In this document: in pieces, positions 1 to 8,722 of the stretch
Layout of the letters: each line of letters starts with the position of its first letter
How positions within the stretch are numbered: position 1 is the first letter of the stretch
Assembly (NCBI GenBank): GCA_947085405.1
Contig: CAMTWO010000023.1
Coordinates: 124,001-188,000, forward strand
DNA: 64,000 nt
Source of the DNA: JASEGV01 sp947085405
GTDB taxonomy: Bacteria > Bacteroidota > Ignavibacteria > UBA10030 > BY39
Direction of reading: 5' to 3'
Program-made: the position numbers and the translations under genes
The notes under the pieces: generated by a model
What the model saw: only the letters and a program-made list of their open reading frames with translations
Database searches by the model: none
Told to the model about the DNA's origin: nothing

Positions 1-2
1 GC

Positions 3-149
3 GGCGATTTATTGTTAGTCGTTGGATCGAAAGGAATTGAGAAGGGCGAGTTTATGAGTCCGAGCGGGATTGCAATTGATGGACAAAATAATATTTATGT
101 GGTTGATTCTTTAAATAAGAGAATACAAATTTTTAAATATTTGAAATAA
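3..149 (+). CDS. NHL-repeat (beta-propeller) protein, 3' end only
   Basis: The window opens inside a gene; only the last 48 codons are present, ending in TAA. The visible residues include PSGIAIDGQNNIYVVDS followed by NKRIQIFKY, the typical NHL repeat signature (blade of a six-bladed beta-propeller, usually secreted or periplasmic and used for binding). The stop codon overlaps the start of the multihaem cytochrome gene (TAATG), so the two are probably co-transcribed. A second NHL-type protein lies four genes downstream (4347-5375). The N-terminal part and any signal peptide are outside the window. Confidence 0.8.
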   Translation, partial: GDLLLVVGSKGIEKGEFMSPSGIAIDGQNNIYVVDSLNKRIQIFKYLK

Positions 150-2032
150 TGTTAAACCGGATTAACATATTATTTTTAACATTCTTAATTTTTATAAGTT
201 GTTCATTTCTTTTTGCACAAACGAGTATCAGAACCTCAAAACACAACTTAAGCACAACGGGAACTGGAACTATCAAAGCATCATCCGAAACCGAGATATG
301 TATTTTCTGCCACACTCCGCACAGCAAACAAGCGACATCACAGTTGTGGAACCGTCAGCCGACTACGGCAACATATACACTATACTCGAGCGATTATCTC
401 ACAAGTATTTCTTATAGTGCACCGAATCAGCCAAATGCAAAATCGAAACTTTGCTTATCGTGCCACGATGGAACAATAGCAATCGGAACAGTTTACAACA
501 CACGCGGTGCAGGCAGCACAGGTACTATCAGTATGACTGGCGGAGTTACTACTATGCCTGTCGCATCTACCGGAAATATCGGTACGAATTTAGCGAACGA
601 TCATCCCGTTGGTTATTTATACGAGCCGGCAAAAGACAATCAATTAGTATCGCGAACATTTCCGTGGAACACAGCAGTCAAACTTGACCCTGATGCTTCA
701 ACCGGACGAGTTGAATGCCATAGTTGTCATAATGCTCACGACAATCAATTTAGTTCTTTCCTTCGTATGAGTAATGCTAATGCCGGCTTATGCACACATT
801 GTCATACCAAAACTAATTATACTACATCAATTCACCGTACATCTACAACAGCATACACACCAACCGGCGGAAGCGCGACCACAGTCGGTGAGTATTCCTG
901 CCGTAGTTGTCATAAGTCGCATTCAGGCGGTGGAACACCTTACATCCAACGGGCAGTTGAACAAAACACTTGTTACGACGGAACGAATACTGGCTGTCAC
1001 GGAACCAATGCGCCGGCAGCTAACCGGATTCAACCTGAGTTGAATAAAGCCTGGAAACATCCAACAAACACAACTGACGGACGACACAAAAACCGGATTA
1101 CACACGAAACCACAACCGAACTTGGCAGCACAAATCGTCACTCCGAATGTCAGGATTGCCACAACCCGCACCAAGCACAAATAGCAGTTACAAAATCAAC
1201 ACGAGGAACTTTAAGAATTTCTGCCGCACTACGTGGAACTTGGGGCGTTCAGCCAACTTGGCCCACACCAAACACGGCGATGCTTACAAATGATGTAACA
1301 TGGGCAGTGCCGACTGTTTATACAAAAGTTACAACCCCAACCGATGAATATCAGGTTTGCTTAAAATGTCATTCCGGCTATGTTACGCTGCCCGTTGGTA
1401 AACGTGATATTGCCGCCGAAATAAATCCTCAGTACGCTTCATATCATGGGATCGTTCCGGGTGGAACTACAAATGCAAACGTAACAACTACGACGACAAA
1501 CGAACCATGGGCAACAAACAAGCGAGTTTGGTGCAGCGATTGTCACGGGAGCGAAAGCAGCACTTCGCCGCGAGGTTCACACGGTTCAATTTTGAATAAT
1601 GTTGGTCCCGGCACTTCAAATTCTGACAAGATGTTGATTGCTACAATTGCGAGTACATCGGCTGGGACTCCGCTTTGTTTGGTATGCCATAAAGCAGCAT
1701 CGTATAACACAGCTTCAACTGGTAGCAGATTTCCTGAACATTCCCGCAGCGCTCATAAAGTTGCCGAAGGTTGCTTTACCTGCCACATGTGGGACTTTGC
1801 AGGAACTACACTCAACACCGGCGGTAAGAGCGGAAGAATTAATGCTCACGGCTGGAATAAACGTTACTACTGGCGCGAAAGCGGTTCTACACTTGCTGCC
1901 GGAACGCGTGTTATGGCTGATAGATTTGTAGGCGGTTATATTTCCGATGTGAACTTTACAGGAAGACAATGCTTTACTGATGCCGACGTAACACGCGGAT
2001 GTGATACGCATACCGGGGGAAGAACGTATTGA
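149..2032 (+). CDS. Secreted multihaem cytochrome c (doubled CXXCH family)
   Basis: 627 residues. Residues 1-23 form a signal peptide with a hydrophobic core ending FLFAQ. Ten CxxCH haem-attachment motifs are visible near residues 51, 102, 190, 215, 251, 334, 404, 462, 510 and 542; several are followed by a second nearby His pair, as in the doubled-CXXCH cytochrome family. An eleventh possible site at 275-284 has seven residues between the cysteines (CX7CH), and the C-terminus has another Cys pair (608 and 618) before D-T-H. Such proteins move electrons in the periplasm or at the cell surface. The following resB and ccsA genes would attach the haems, so the context supports maturation on the outer face of the inner membrane. 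ATG overlaps the previous stop. Substrate and partner are unknown. Confidence 0.9.
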   Translation: MLNRINILFLTFLIFISCSFLFAQTSIRTSKHNLSTTGTGTIKASSETEICIFCHTPHSKQATSQLWNRQPTTATYTLYSSDYLTSISYSAPNQPNAKSKLCLSCHDGTIAIGTVYNTRGAGSTGTISMTGGVTTMPVASTGNIGTNLANDHPVGYLYEPAKDNQLVSRTFPWNTAVKLDPDASTGRVECHSCHNAHDNQFSSFLRMSNANAGLCTHCHTKTNYTTSIHRTSTTAYTPTGGSATTVGEYSCRSCHKSHSGGGTPYIQRAVEQNTCYDGTNTGCHGTNAPAANRIQPELNKAWKHPTNTTDGRHKNRITHETTTELGSTNRHSECQDCHNPHQAQIAVTKSTRGTLRISAALRGTWGVQPTWPTPNTAMLTNDVTWAVPTVYTKVTTPTDEYQVCLKCHSGYVTLPVGKRDIAAEINPQYASYHGIVPGGTTNANVTTTTTNEPWATNKRVWCSDCHGSESSTSPRGSHGSILNNVGPGTSNSDKMLIATIASTSAGTPLCLVCHKAASYNTASTGSRFPEHSRSAHKVAEGCFTCHMWDFAGTTLNTGGKSGRINAHGWNKRYYWRESGSTLAAGTRVMADRFVGGYISDVNFTGRQCFTDADVTRGCDTHTGGRTY

Positions 2033-2033
2033 T

Positions 2034-2080
2034 GATGGTTCGACTCGTCCCGTTTTACGGGACAAGCTCACCACAAGTTT
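2034..2080. repeat. Dispersed intergenic repeat, copy with nested hairpin
   Basis: The stretch reads GATGGTTCGACT, then a perfect hairpin GTCCCG-TTTTA-CGGGAC (2047-2063), then GCTCACCACAAGTTT. The same flanks, without the hairpin, occur at 8677-8706. It lies across the last codon and the stop of the cytochrome gene and in front of resB. Confidence 0.6.
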
Positions 2081-2102
2081 CGGATTTAGGATTTATAAGA
2101 GT

Positions 2103-3518
2103 ATGAGTAAAATAAAAAAAATATTAAAAAAAATAATTCAAACAATAGCAACGCCGAAATTTGCTACTATTTTGATGATTCATTTGGTGGGATTTTCTCT
2201 GTTTGCGGCATTCAATCCGTCAATCGATATTTCAAATTTTTCAAAGAATATAAACCAACTGCTTGCACTCGATAATTTTTCACCTGTAAAAAGCATCGGC
2301 TTTCAAAATCATTTCGAATCGTTTGCAGTCGTGTTCACATTAATCTCTCTCGGTATTAGTTTATTGATTTCAATATTCTACCGTTCGAAAACTGAAATTA
2401 AGAGATATCAAAAAACAGGTTTTCAAAAAAATGAACCCGCAATTACAAATCTTCATCAAACATTCTCTAAAAAATTAGAAGAAAACGGATACAGCATATC
2501 GACCAACAATTCAGGTGTGGTAACAACTATACGCGGACTAAAAGGTAAGTATGGAAATATCGGTTCTATTTTATTCCATTCAAGTTTAGTTATTATCTTG
2601 TTGGGAATAGCAGTGAGTAAGTATGCGTCTTTCGATGGAACCTTCGCACTCACAGAAGGACAAACTTTTATTTCATCAAAAGACCGGTTCCTGAATGTTC
2701 AATCTGGAAAGTATTATCAACATCCGAAAGAAGATTTTACATTCAAACTTTTGAAAGTTGAGCCATCATATAAAGTGAACGGCGCCGCTACGCTCGCATC
2801 AATCATCGAAAATGTAAAAGAGAAAAACACCAACATTCCGGTTTATATCAACAACGGATATACTGTCGAAGGCTTAACGCTGCACCAGGGTGATAAAACC
2901 GGTTACTCACCTTTCATACACATCTCTAACGAAAATGGAAAAATAATTACCGAAGGTTATACACGCCTCGCAACATCATCTCGCAACGGACAGCGGATGC
3001 ACAGCGATTACTTAGAGTTCGAAAACGGTTCACTCCGTTTTGAGTTTGAGCTTTTACCCGATGCTTTGTTTCGCGACGGAAAATATATATCAAGAACAGA
3101 TGAACCTAATTCGCCGATGCTGCGGGTTGTAGTTCTGAAAGATAAAAATGTATTAACTGATACTTACGTACCGGCAGGTGGATTTGTAAAAGCGGGAAAT
3201 TATGATATTGCATTCGGCGAACTCAGAAGATGGTCGGAGTTCACACTTTCGGGTGATCCGGGCTTGAGTGTAATTCTGTTTGGAGTTGCATTCGCACTTA
3301 TCGGACTTGTTTTGCGGTTAATAAGTGTCAAAAAAGAGATAATCATAAACTTGTATTCCATAAACGAAAGTATAACTTTCGATATCATGGGAACCACAGA
3401 AAAATTTCACGCTTCATTCGAAAATGAATTGTCGGTTATGCGAACTGATTTAGAAAATGTTTTGAGAAAATTTCCTAAATTGGTTGTAACCGAAGAAAAA
3501 ATTTTAGAAGAAGCGTAA
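2103..3518 (+). CDS. resB: Cytochrome c biogenesis protein ResB/Ccs1
   Basis: About 471 residues. ResB is the partner of CcsA in System II cytochrome c maturation, which carries haem across the membrane and joins it to apocytochrome cysteines. Visible features fit: two early membrane segments (around residues 20-40 and 75-95), a third near residue 160 (SILFHSSLVIILLGIAVSKY), a large extracytoplasmic region, and a last membrane segment (VILFGVAFALIGLVLRL) near the C-terminus. The reading frame stays open upstream to 2001, but that part overlaps the cytochrome gene and an intergenic repeat; the ATG at 2103 (MSKIKKILKK) is the natural start. The stop overlaps the next ATG by one base (TAATG), so it is translationally coupled to ccsA. 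Confidence 0.88.
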   Translation: MSKIKKILKKIIQTIATPKFATILMIHLVGFSLFAAFNPSIDISNFSKNINQLLALDNFSPVKSIGFQNHFESFAVVFTLISLGISLLISIFYRSKTEIKRYQKTGFQKNEPAITNLHQTFSKKLEENGYSISTNNSGVVTTIRGLKGKYGNIGSILFHSSLVIILLGIAVSKYASFDGTFALTEGQTFISSKDRFLNVQSGKYYQHPKEDFTFKLLKVEPSYKVNGAATLASIIENVKEKNTNIPVYINNGYTVEGLTLHQGDKTGYSPFIHISNENGKIITEGYTRLATSSRNGQRMHSDYLEFENGSLRFEFELLPDALFRDGKYISRTDEPNSPMLRVVVLKDKNVLTDTYVPAGGFVKAGNYDIAFGELRRWSEFTLSGDPGLSVILFGVAFALIGLVLRLISVKKEIIINLYSINESITFDIMGTTEKFHASFENELSVMRTDLENVLRKFPKLVVTEEKILEEA

Positions 3519-4342
3519 TGGAAACTATCTTATCAGTTTTATTTTGGCTAACGGTAATATTATATGCTGTTAGTTTTGCTCTCTTTGCAGTTGCCTTAAT
3601 ATTTCGGAAATCCAAGTTGCTTAATTTAGCAATCCGCGTAACACTAATTGGTTTTATGCTTCACACAGCCGTAGCCACAGCACGCTGGGTTGATACAGGT
3701 TATCCTCCATTCGTATCATACTTCGAGGCAATGTCGGCAAGCGCCTGGTTCGGTGTTTTAATCTTTCTGCTTTTACAGCAATGGAAACCATTTATTCGAT
3801 CCGTCGGTGTTGGAATTATGCCATTCATTTTTTTATTGATGGGCTGGGGCGGAACTCATCCATTCGGTGAAAAAATTCTTCCCGTCAGCTTACAAAGTTT
3901 TTGGCTTTTTATACACGCATCGTTCGCAACGGCAGCGGTCGGTTGTTTTATGTTTGCAGCCGGCGTAGCAGTAATGCGAATTTACAAACAAAAACATAAC
4001 GGCATTTTAGAAGAACAACTTTTTATTGCAAAAGCCGAAAGATACGATGAGTTTAATTTCCGACTGATACTTTTAGGATTCATATTCTACGGAATTATGA
4101 TAATCTCCGGCGCAATCTGGGCTGATGCTGCTTGGGGCAGGTTCTGGGGCTGGGACCCGATTGAGTTGTGGAGTTTAATTACGTGGCTGCTTTATGCCGT
4201 TTATTTACACATTTATTTCACCTGGAAAAAATTACGCGGGAAGTTTCTGGCGTTCTATGCAATAATCGCTCTGCTCGTTGCGGCGTTTTCGCTTTGGGGA
4301 GTTGGTATAGTTTACAAAACGCTTCACACTTACGGGGGTTAA
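3518..4342 (+). CDS. ccsA: Cytochrome c biogenesis protein CcsA/ResC (haem handling)
   Basis: 274 residues, polytopic membrane protein with about eight hydrophobic segments. The haem-handling WWD-type motif is clear: WADAAWGRFWGWDPIELWSL around residues 200-220. Conserved histidines flank it (for example H49 in FMLHTAVATARW and one near the C-terminus, KTLHTYGG). With ResB it forms the System II haem lyase. The gene overlaps resB by one base, and the multihaem cytochrome upstream is the obvious client. Confidence 0.93.
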   Translation: METILSVLFWLTVILYAVSFALFAVALIFRKSKLLNLAIRVTLIGFMLHTAVATARWVDTGYPPFVSYFEAMSASAWFGVLIFLLLQQWKPFIRSVGVGIMPFIFLLMGWGGTHPFGEKILPVSLQSFWLFIHASFATAAVGCFMFAAGVAVMRIYKQKHNGILEEQLFIAKAERYDEFNFRLILLGFIFYGIMIISGAIWADAAWGRFWGWDPIELWSLITWLLYAVYLHIYFTWKKLRGKFLAFYAIIALLVAAFSLWGVGIVYKTLHTYGG

Positions 4343-4346
4343 TTCT

Positions 4347-5375
4347 TTGCAGCAAAAATTTTCGATAGCAGTATTTATACTCGCCGGAGTAGTGATCGGA
4401 ATTTTAATTTGGTTGATTTCTTCATTAACAGAAACCGACTTAATTAAAAAAGCAGAAAAAATTGAAGCAACTACATTTACTCAGCCGCCGGTATTTGTCG
4501 GATTTAAAAATATAGAACCTCCCGATTCCTCCGCACAAGTTTTCGCTTTAACTATCCACGAAGATAAACTGCTCGTTTCGTTTTTGAATTCGGACTGCAT
4601 TCAGGAATATTCCGCTTCACTTGAATTGATAAGAAATATCTGTTTGCTCGACGGCGAGCCGGCTTCGATAACCGGCATCGTTGTGGAAGGCGACAGATTG
4701 TATGCAACGAATTACAGGACCGGCGAACTGCATATAGTTGATTACAAAACCGGGACGCTTTTAAATTCATTCGGAATGTTCCCCGACCAGCAAACGAGTA
4801 TGAAATTATTCGGCGTTGCATACCGCAGCGATGCAATTTACGTCAGTGATTCACGAACAAATCAAATATTGGCAATCAGCGCGGTGGCAGTTCCCGATTT
4901 AAAAGATGAAGGCGAATTATTGTTAAGCTTCCCATCTGCCGAAGCAACCGGTTATCAATTAAGTTTTCCTACATTTTTAGCTATAACTCCCGACGGAAGA
5001 TTATTGGTTTCGGATGTTGGGAATAAGGAAGTGAAGGCATTCACTTGCAGCGGGCGCCCCGCACATTTATTTGAAAAAGAAGGTGAAGCAAAATTAGCAG
5101 CTCCGATGGGAATTGCTTTCGATGATCTTCCATCTCCGGAATTAATTGCACTTAAAGATTCTGTTTTTGAACCTTCGGGTATTTACGAACAAGGCAGGAT
5201 CCATATTGTCGATACAAAATTGGCAAAAGTTAAAGTGTTTAATTCGCTCGGTAAATATGTTCTGACTTATGGCGAAGAACTTGAGCAGCCGAACGGAATC
5301 GCCATCGACCAAACCCGCAGGTTAATTTTTATTGCAGATGCAAAACGGAATGCGGTGGGTTTGTATAAATACTAA
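4347..5375 (+). CDS. Membrane-anchored NHL/six-bladed beta-propeller protein
   Basis: 342 residues, starting with TTG four bases after ccsA. Residues 4-25 are one membrane segment or uncleaved signal anchor. The rest is a series of beta-propeller blades with repeats such as VEGDRLYATNYRTGELHIVD, PDGRLLVSDVGNKEVKAF and NGIAIDQTRRLIFIADAKRN. The blade pattern matches the gene fragment at the left edge of the window, so the cytochrome cluster is bracketed by two propeller proteins. They could be structural partners of the cytochrome in the periplasm, but this is inference. The function is not known. Confidence 0.75.
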   Translation: MQQKFSIAVFILAGVVIGILIWLISSLTETDLIKKAEKIEATTFTQPPVFVGFKNIEPPDSSAQVFALTIHEDKLLVSFLNSDCIQEYSASLELIRNICLLDGEPASITGIVVEGDRLYATNYRTGELHIVDYKTGTLLNSFGMFPDQQTSMKLFGVAYRSDAIYVSDSRTNQILAISAVAVPDLKDEGELLLSFPSAEATGYQLSFPTFLAITPDGRLLVSDVGNKEVKAFTCSGRPAHLFEKEGEAKLAAPMGIAFDDLPSPELIALKDSVFEPSGIYEQGRIHIVDTKLAKVKVFNSLGKYVLTYGEELEQPNGIAIDQTRRLIFIADAKRNAVGLYKY

Positions 5376-5405
5376 AATGAAATCATTTTAAAGGAGCTGT
5401 AAAAC

Positions 5406-5510
5406 GCTGGTGCAATCAAAACGGATACAATAAATTTATTTGGCAAGCGAGATAATCCCTCAAAATGGGAATTCGAAAAAGATGAATCGGATAATTTAGA
5501 ATTATTATAA
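5406..5510 (+). pseudogene. Possible C-terminal gene remnant without a start codon
   Basis: Between two genes there is an open frame of 34 codons (AGAIKTDTINLFGKRDNP, ending DESDNLELL and TAA). It looks protein-like in composition but has no ATG, GTG or TTG, and an in-frame TAA lies six bases upstream. An AAAGGAG-like ribosome site (5391-5397) precedes it. It may be the tail of a deleted gene or chance. No family was recognised. Confidence 0.3.
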
Positions 5511-5549
5511 GTATTTAATCGACTATAAACAGAGAAAGTAAACCTTATT

Positions 5550-5912
5550 ATGTCAGTATTTATAATGTTAAATAATTTTATACACGATTTTGTTGTAGCA
5601 CTTTTATTTTCAATTCTATTAGTGATGAATTGGATTTATTTGCAAAGCAAAAAGAAAAATTTCTCAATCCGGAAAGATTTTGCCAAAGAGATATTCAGCT
5701 ACTTGAATAAAACCACTATTTGGATTTGGGCTTTGATAATTGTTGGAGGGATCATAAGAACTATCAGCTACAAAGAATTTGAGTGGAGTGAAGCGGCGGG
5801 AAAAGACCAAATACCGGCGCTAATCATTAAACATATTTTGCTCGTAATTCTTGTTATATTTGGAACGATGTTACAATTAAGGTTACGAAAGATTTTTAAA
5901 AAGGAAAATTAG
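5550..5912 (+). CDS. Small membrane protein, three segments, unknown
   Basis: 120 residues with three hydrophobic segments at about 12-30 (FVVALLFSILLVMNWIYL), 52-70 (TIWIWALIIVGGIIRTI) and 90-108. A His (H12) at the start of segment one and a His (H93) in segment three recall the haem- or copper-binding membrane proteins of the CopD type, but the match is too weak for a name. It is two bases from the start of the BchE-like gene, so the two are probably co-transcribed. The function is not recognised. Confidence 0.65.
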   Translation: MSVFIMLNNFIHDFVVALLFSILLVMNWIYLQSKKKNFSIRKDFAKEIFSYLNKTTIWIWALIIVGGIIRTISYKEFEWSEAAGKDQIPALIIKHILLVILVIFGTMLQLRLRKIFKKEN

Positions 5913-5914
5913 TT

Positions 5915-7390
5915 TTGATAAATAGAAAAAAAATATTATTCATCACGCCCCCCTATCATTCAGGAGTAGTCGAATCGGCGGGACGCTGGATGCCGCTTTC
6001 GTTTGTATATCTTGCTGGCGCAGCTCGCCTAGCCGGATACGATGCCGAGATTTACGATGCAATGACAAAACAACACACACTTGACGATATCCGCAAAAAA
6101 CTTGAAACTACTGATGCAGATTTCATCGCAATAACTGCCATAACTTCGTCGTTCCCCGCCTCCATTGATGTTCTGAAGTTGGCAAAAAACATAAATCCAA
6201 AAGTAACAACTATATTAGGAGGCGTTCACCCGACTTTCTGTTATGATGCAATATTAGATGAACATCCCGATTGTGTCGATTTTATAATTCGTGGCGAGGG
6301 TGAAAATACTTTAAAAAACTTACTCGTTACAATCGAACAAAATAATTCACTGGAAACAACAAACGGGCTGGCTTACAAAAATAACGGGTCGGTAATTGTA
6401 ACAAAGCCGCAGCCGTTCAGCGATGACCTTGATGGTTTACCAACAGCGTGGGATTTGATTGATTGGGAGGATTACAACTATTTCGTGATTCCAAATTCGC
6501 GGCTTGCAGCTATAAGCTCATCACGCGGATGCACGTTCGGTTGCACATTTTGTTCGCAGCAAAAATTCTGGAATAAAACCTGGCGTGGAAGAAACCCTGA
6601 AAATGTTGTTGCCGAAATCGAAATGCTTCATAATAATTACGCGGCTAACGTTTTTCTTATAGTAGATGAATACCCTACAAGCGACCGGAACCGCTGGGAA
6701 GATTTTTTGGATAGATTAATTCAAAAGAATCTGAACATTTATCTTCTAATGGAAACAAGAGTAGAAGATATTGTTCGTGATAAAGATATTTTATGGAAGT
6801 ATCGGAAAGCCGGTATCGTTCATATCTACATCGGCGTTGAAGCAACAAACCAAGATACTTTGGATTTAATAAAGAAAGATGTGAATGTTTCACTTTCCAA
6901 AGAAGCGATTGATTTAATAAGAGAGCATCGGATGATTTCTGAGACTTCCTTTGTTTTAGGTTTTCCTTGGGAGACAAAAGCGACTATTAAAAAAACCCTT
7001 GAGCTTGCCCAACATTACAATCCCGACTTTGCACATTTTCTTGCAATCACTCCTTGGCCCTATGCCGATATGTACGGAGAGATGAAAAACCACATCGAAA
7101 TTTGGGATTACTCGAAATACAATTTAGTCGAACCGATAATCAAACCTAACAATATGACTCTTGAAGAAATACGTTCTGCGATGGTCGATTGCTATAAAAA
7201 ATACTACGCCGGAAAAGCATTAGACTATATAGGAGAGAAAGATATTTTTAAACGCGACTATTTACTCAGGTCAACCAAACTGATAATGATGAATTCGTTT
7301 TTAACGCAATACTTAAAAGCCGGTAACTCTGAAAAAGGTGGCAGCCTCTTCCCTTCGAGCGTAGCAAAGTTGATACAAGAGATAATTTAG
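5915..7390 (+). CDS. BchE-like B12-binding radical SAM protein
   Basis: 491 residues with a TTG start. The N-terminal half is a cobalamin-binding fold (ILFITPPYHSG at 7-17, GGVHPTF at 102-108, RGEGE at 126-130). The radical SAM cluster is CTFGCTFC (C206, C210, C213), followed by SQQKFW. The C-terminal half holds TPWPYADMYGE and KYNLVEPIIKP. These agree closely, as I remember it, with anaerobic Mg-protoporphyrin monomethyl ester cyclase (BchE) over the whole length, though BchE is somewhat longer. No other pigment gene is in the window, so the substrate is open; BchE-like proteins also occur in non-phototrophs. Confidence 0.8.
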   Translation: MINRKKILFITPPYHSGVVESAGRWMPLSFVYLAGAARLAGYDAEIYDAMTKQHTLDDIRKKLETTDADFIAITAITSSFPASIDVLKLAKNINPKVTTILGGVHPTFCYDAILDEHPDCVDFIIRGEGENTLKNLLVTIEQNNSLETTNGLAYKNNGSVIVTKPQPFSDDLDGLPTAWDLIDWEDYNYFVIPNSRLAAISSSRGCTFGCTFCSQQKFWNKTWRGRNPENVVAEIEMLHNNYAANVFLIVDEYPTSDRNRWEDFLDRLIQKNLNIYLLMETRVEDIVRDKDILWKYRKAGIVHIYIGVEATNQDTLDLIKKDVNVSLSKEAIDLIREHRMISETSFVLGFPWETKATIKKTLELAQHYNPDFAHFLAITPWPYADMYGEMKNHIEIWDYSKYNLVEPIIKPNNMTLEEIRSAMVDCYKKYYAGKALDYIGEKDIFKRDYLLRSTKLIMMNSFLTQYLKAGNSEKGGSLFPSSVAKLIQEII

Positions 7391-7464
7391 GTGGTTGCCT
7401 TTTTCTCAAATATTTATTAATTTTACACAAAATTTTATCCTTCCATAACGAAAGTGAGAAATAT

Positions 7465-8634
7465 ATGAGTAAATTTAAAGGTGTCGATTATTACAATTTT
7501 GATTCTCTTCTTACAGAAGAGGAAATTTTAATCCGAAATACGATTCGCGAATTTGTTGACGATAATATACTCCCCATCATCGAAGACTATTATATGAGAG
7601 GAGAATTCCCCGCACAATTGGTTCCCAAAATGGCAGAGATGGGAATGTTCGGTGCAACACTTCCCGCAAAATATGGCTGTGCCGAGATGAATAATGTCGC
7701 CTATGGCTTAGTAATGCAAGAACTTGAGCGCGGCGACAGCGGAGTTCGAAGCTTCGCGTCGGTGCAGAGTTCACTCGTAATGTATCCGATTTATACTTTC
7801 GGTTCAGAAGCTCAAAAAGATTATTGGCTGCCCAAATTAGCACGTGCCGAAAAAATCGGATGCTTCGGTTTGACTGAACCGGATTTCGGCTCGAATCCCG
7901 GTGGTATGATTACACGCGCCGAGGAAAAGAGCGATTGCTATGTTCTTAACGGAGCCAAGATGTGGATCACGAACGGCACCAATGCCGACGTTGCAGTTGT
8001 TTGGGCAAAACTTAATGGAAAAGTTCACGGATTTTTAGTCGAAAAAGGAACAAAAGGTTACTCGGCTCCAGAAATGAAAGGCAAACACTCGCTGCGTGCT
8101 TCGATAACCTCCGAGTTAATTTTTGAAGATTGCGAAATCCCCAAAGAAAATATTTTCCCTAACACATCGGGCTTAAGGTCGCCGCTGATGTGCCTGAACC
8201 AAGCCCGCTACGGAATTGCGTGGGGCGTTATCGGTTCAGCTATGACGAGTTATGATACTGCGCTCAATTATTCGCTCTCAAGAGTTCAATTTGGAAAACC
8301 GATTGCAGGGTTTCAACTTACACAAGAAAAACTTGTGCACATGCTGACCGAGATTACAAAGATGCAATTTATGACTTTGCAATTAGGACGCTTGAAAGAC
8401 AAAGACGAGTCGCGCTTTCAACAGGTATCACTCGCTAAACGCAACAACGTTGCGCAAGCACTTGAAATTGGTAGAATAGCACGCGAGATTTTAGGCGCAA
8501 ATGGAATCTTAAGCGAGTATCCGATTATGCGACACACGGCAAACCTTGAATCGGTAAAAACTTATGAAGGCACGCACGAGATGCACACTCTGATTGTAGG
8601 CGAAGATGTAACAGGTATTGCCGCGTTTGAATAA
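7465..8634 (+). CDS. gcdH: Acyl-CoA dehydrogenase, glutaryl-CoA dehydrogenase type
   Basis: 389 residues. It has the full acyl-CoA dehydrogenase fold: GLTEPDFGSNPGGM (FAD/substrate loop around 134-147), NGAKMWITNGTNADV, and the C-terminal YEGTHEMHTLIVGE, where E368 is in the position of the catalytic base of glutaryl-CoA dehydrogenase. The pattern RSFASVQSSLVMYPI also fits that subgroup. The enzyme would oxidise and decarboxylate glutaryl-CoA to crotonyl-CoA in lysine or aromatic compound breakdown. A second, short-chain type enzyme lies at 16110-17273. Substrate assignment is by motif only. Confidence 0.82.
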   Translation: MSKFKGVDYYNFDSLLTEEEILIRNTIREFVDDNILPIIEDYYMRGEFPAQLVPKMAEMGMFGATLPAKYGCAEMNNVAYGLVMQELERGDSGVRSFASVQSSLVMYPIYTFGSEAQKDYWLPKLARAEKIGCFGLTEPDFGSNPGGMITRAEEKSDCYVLNGAKMWITNGTNADVAVVWAKLNGKVHGFLVEKGTKGYSAPEMKGKHSLRASITSELIFEDCEIPKENIFPNTSGLRSPLMCLNQARYGIAWGVIGSAMTSYDTALNYSLSRVQFGKPIAGFQLTQEKLVHMLTEITKMQFMTLQLGRLKDKDESRFQQVSLAKRNNVAQALEIGRIAREILGANGILSEYPIMRHTANLESVKTYEGTHEMHTLIVGEDVTGIAAFE

Positions 8635-8676
8635 ATAATTTGAATAATGAATATCGAATAACGAATGATGAATTTT

Positions 8677-8706
8677 GATGGTTCGACTACGCTCACCACA
8701 AGTTTT
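8677..8706. repeat. Dispersed intergenic repeat, short copy
   Basis: GATGGTTCGACT-AC-GCTCACCACAAGTTT. It is the hairpin-free version of the element at 2034-2080. Just upstream is a run of GAATAACGAATGATGAA-like words that recur before the genes at 17583 and 25954. Confidence 0.6.
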
Positions 8707-8722
8707 GGAATTTTGAAAAAGT

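Noticed and set aside
5915..7390. Evidence for photosynthesis from the BchE-like gene
   Set aside because: A single BchE-like gene occurs in many non-phototrophs, and no other chlorophyll or reaction-centre gene is in the window.
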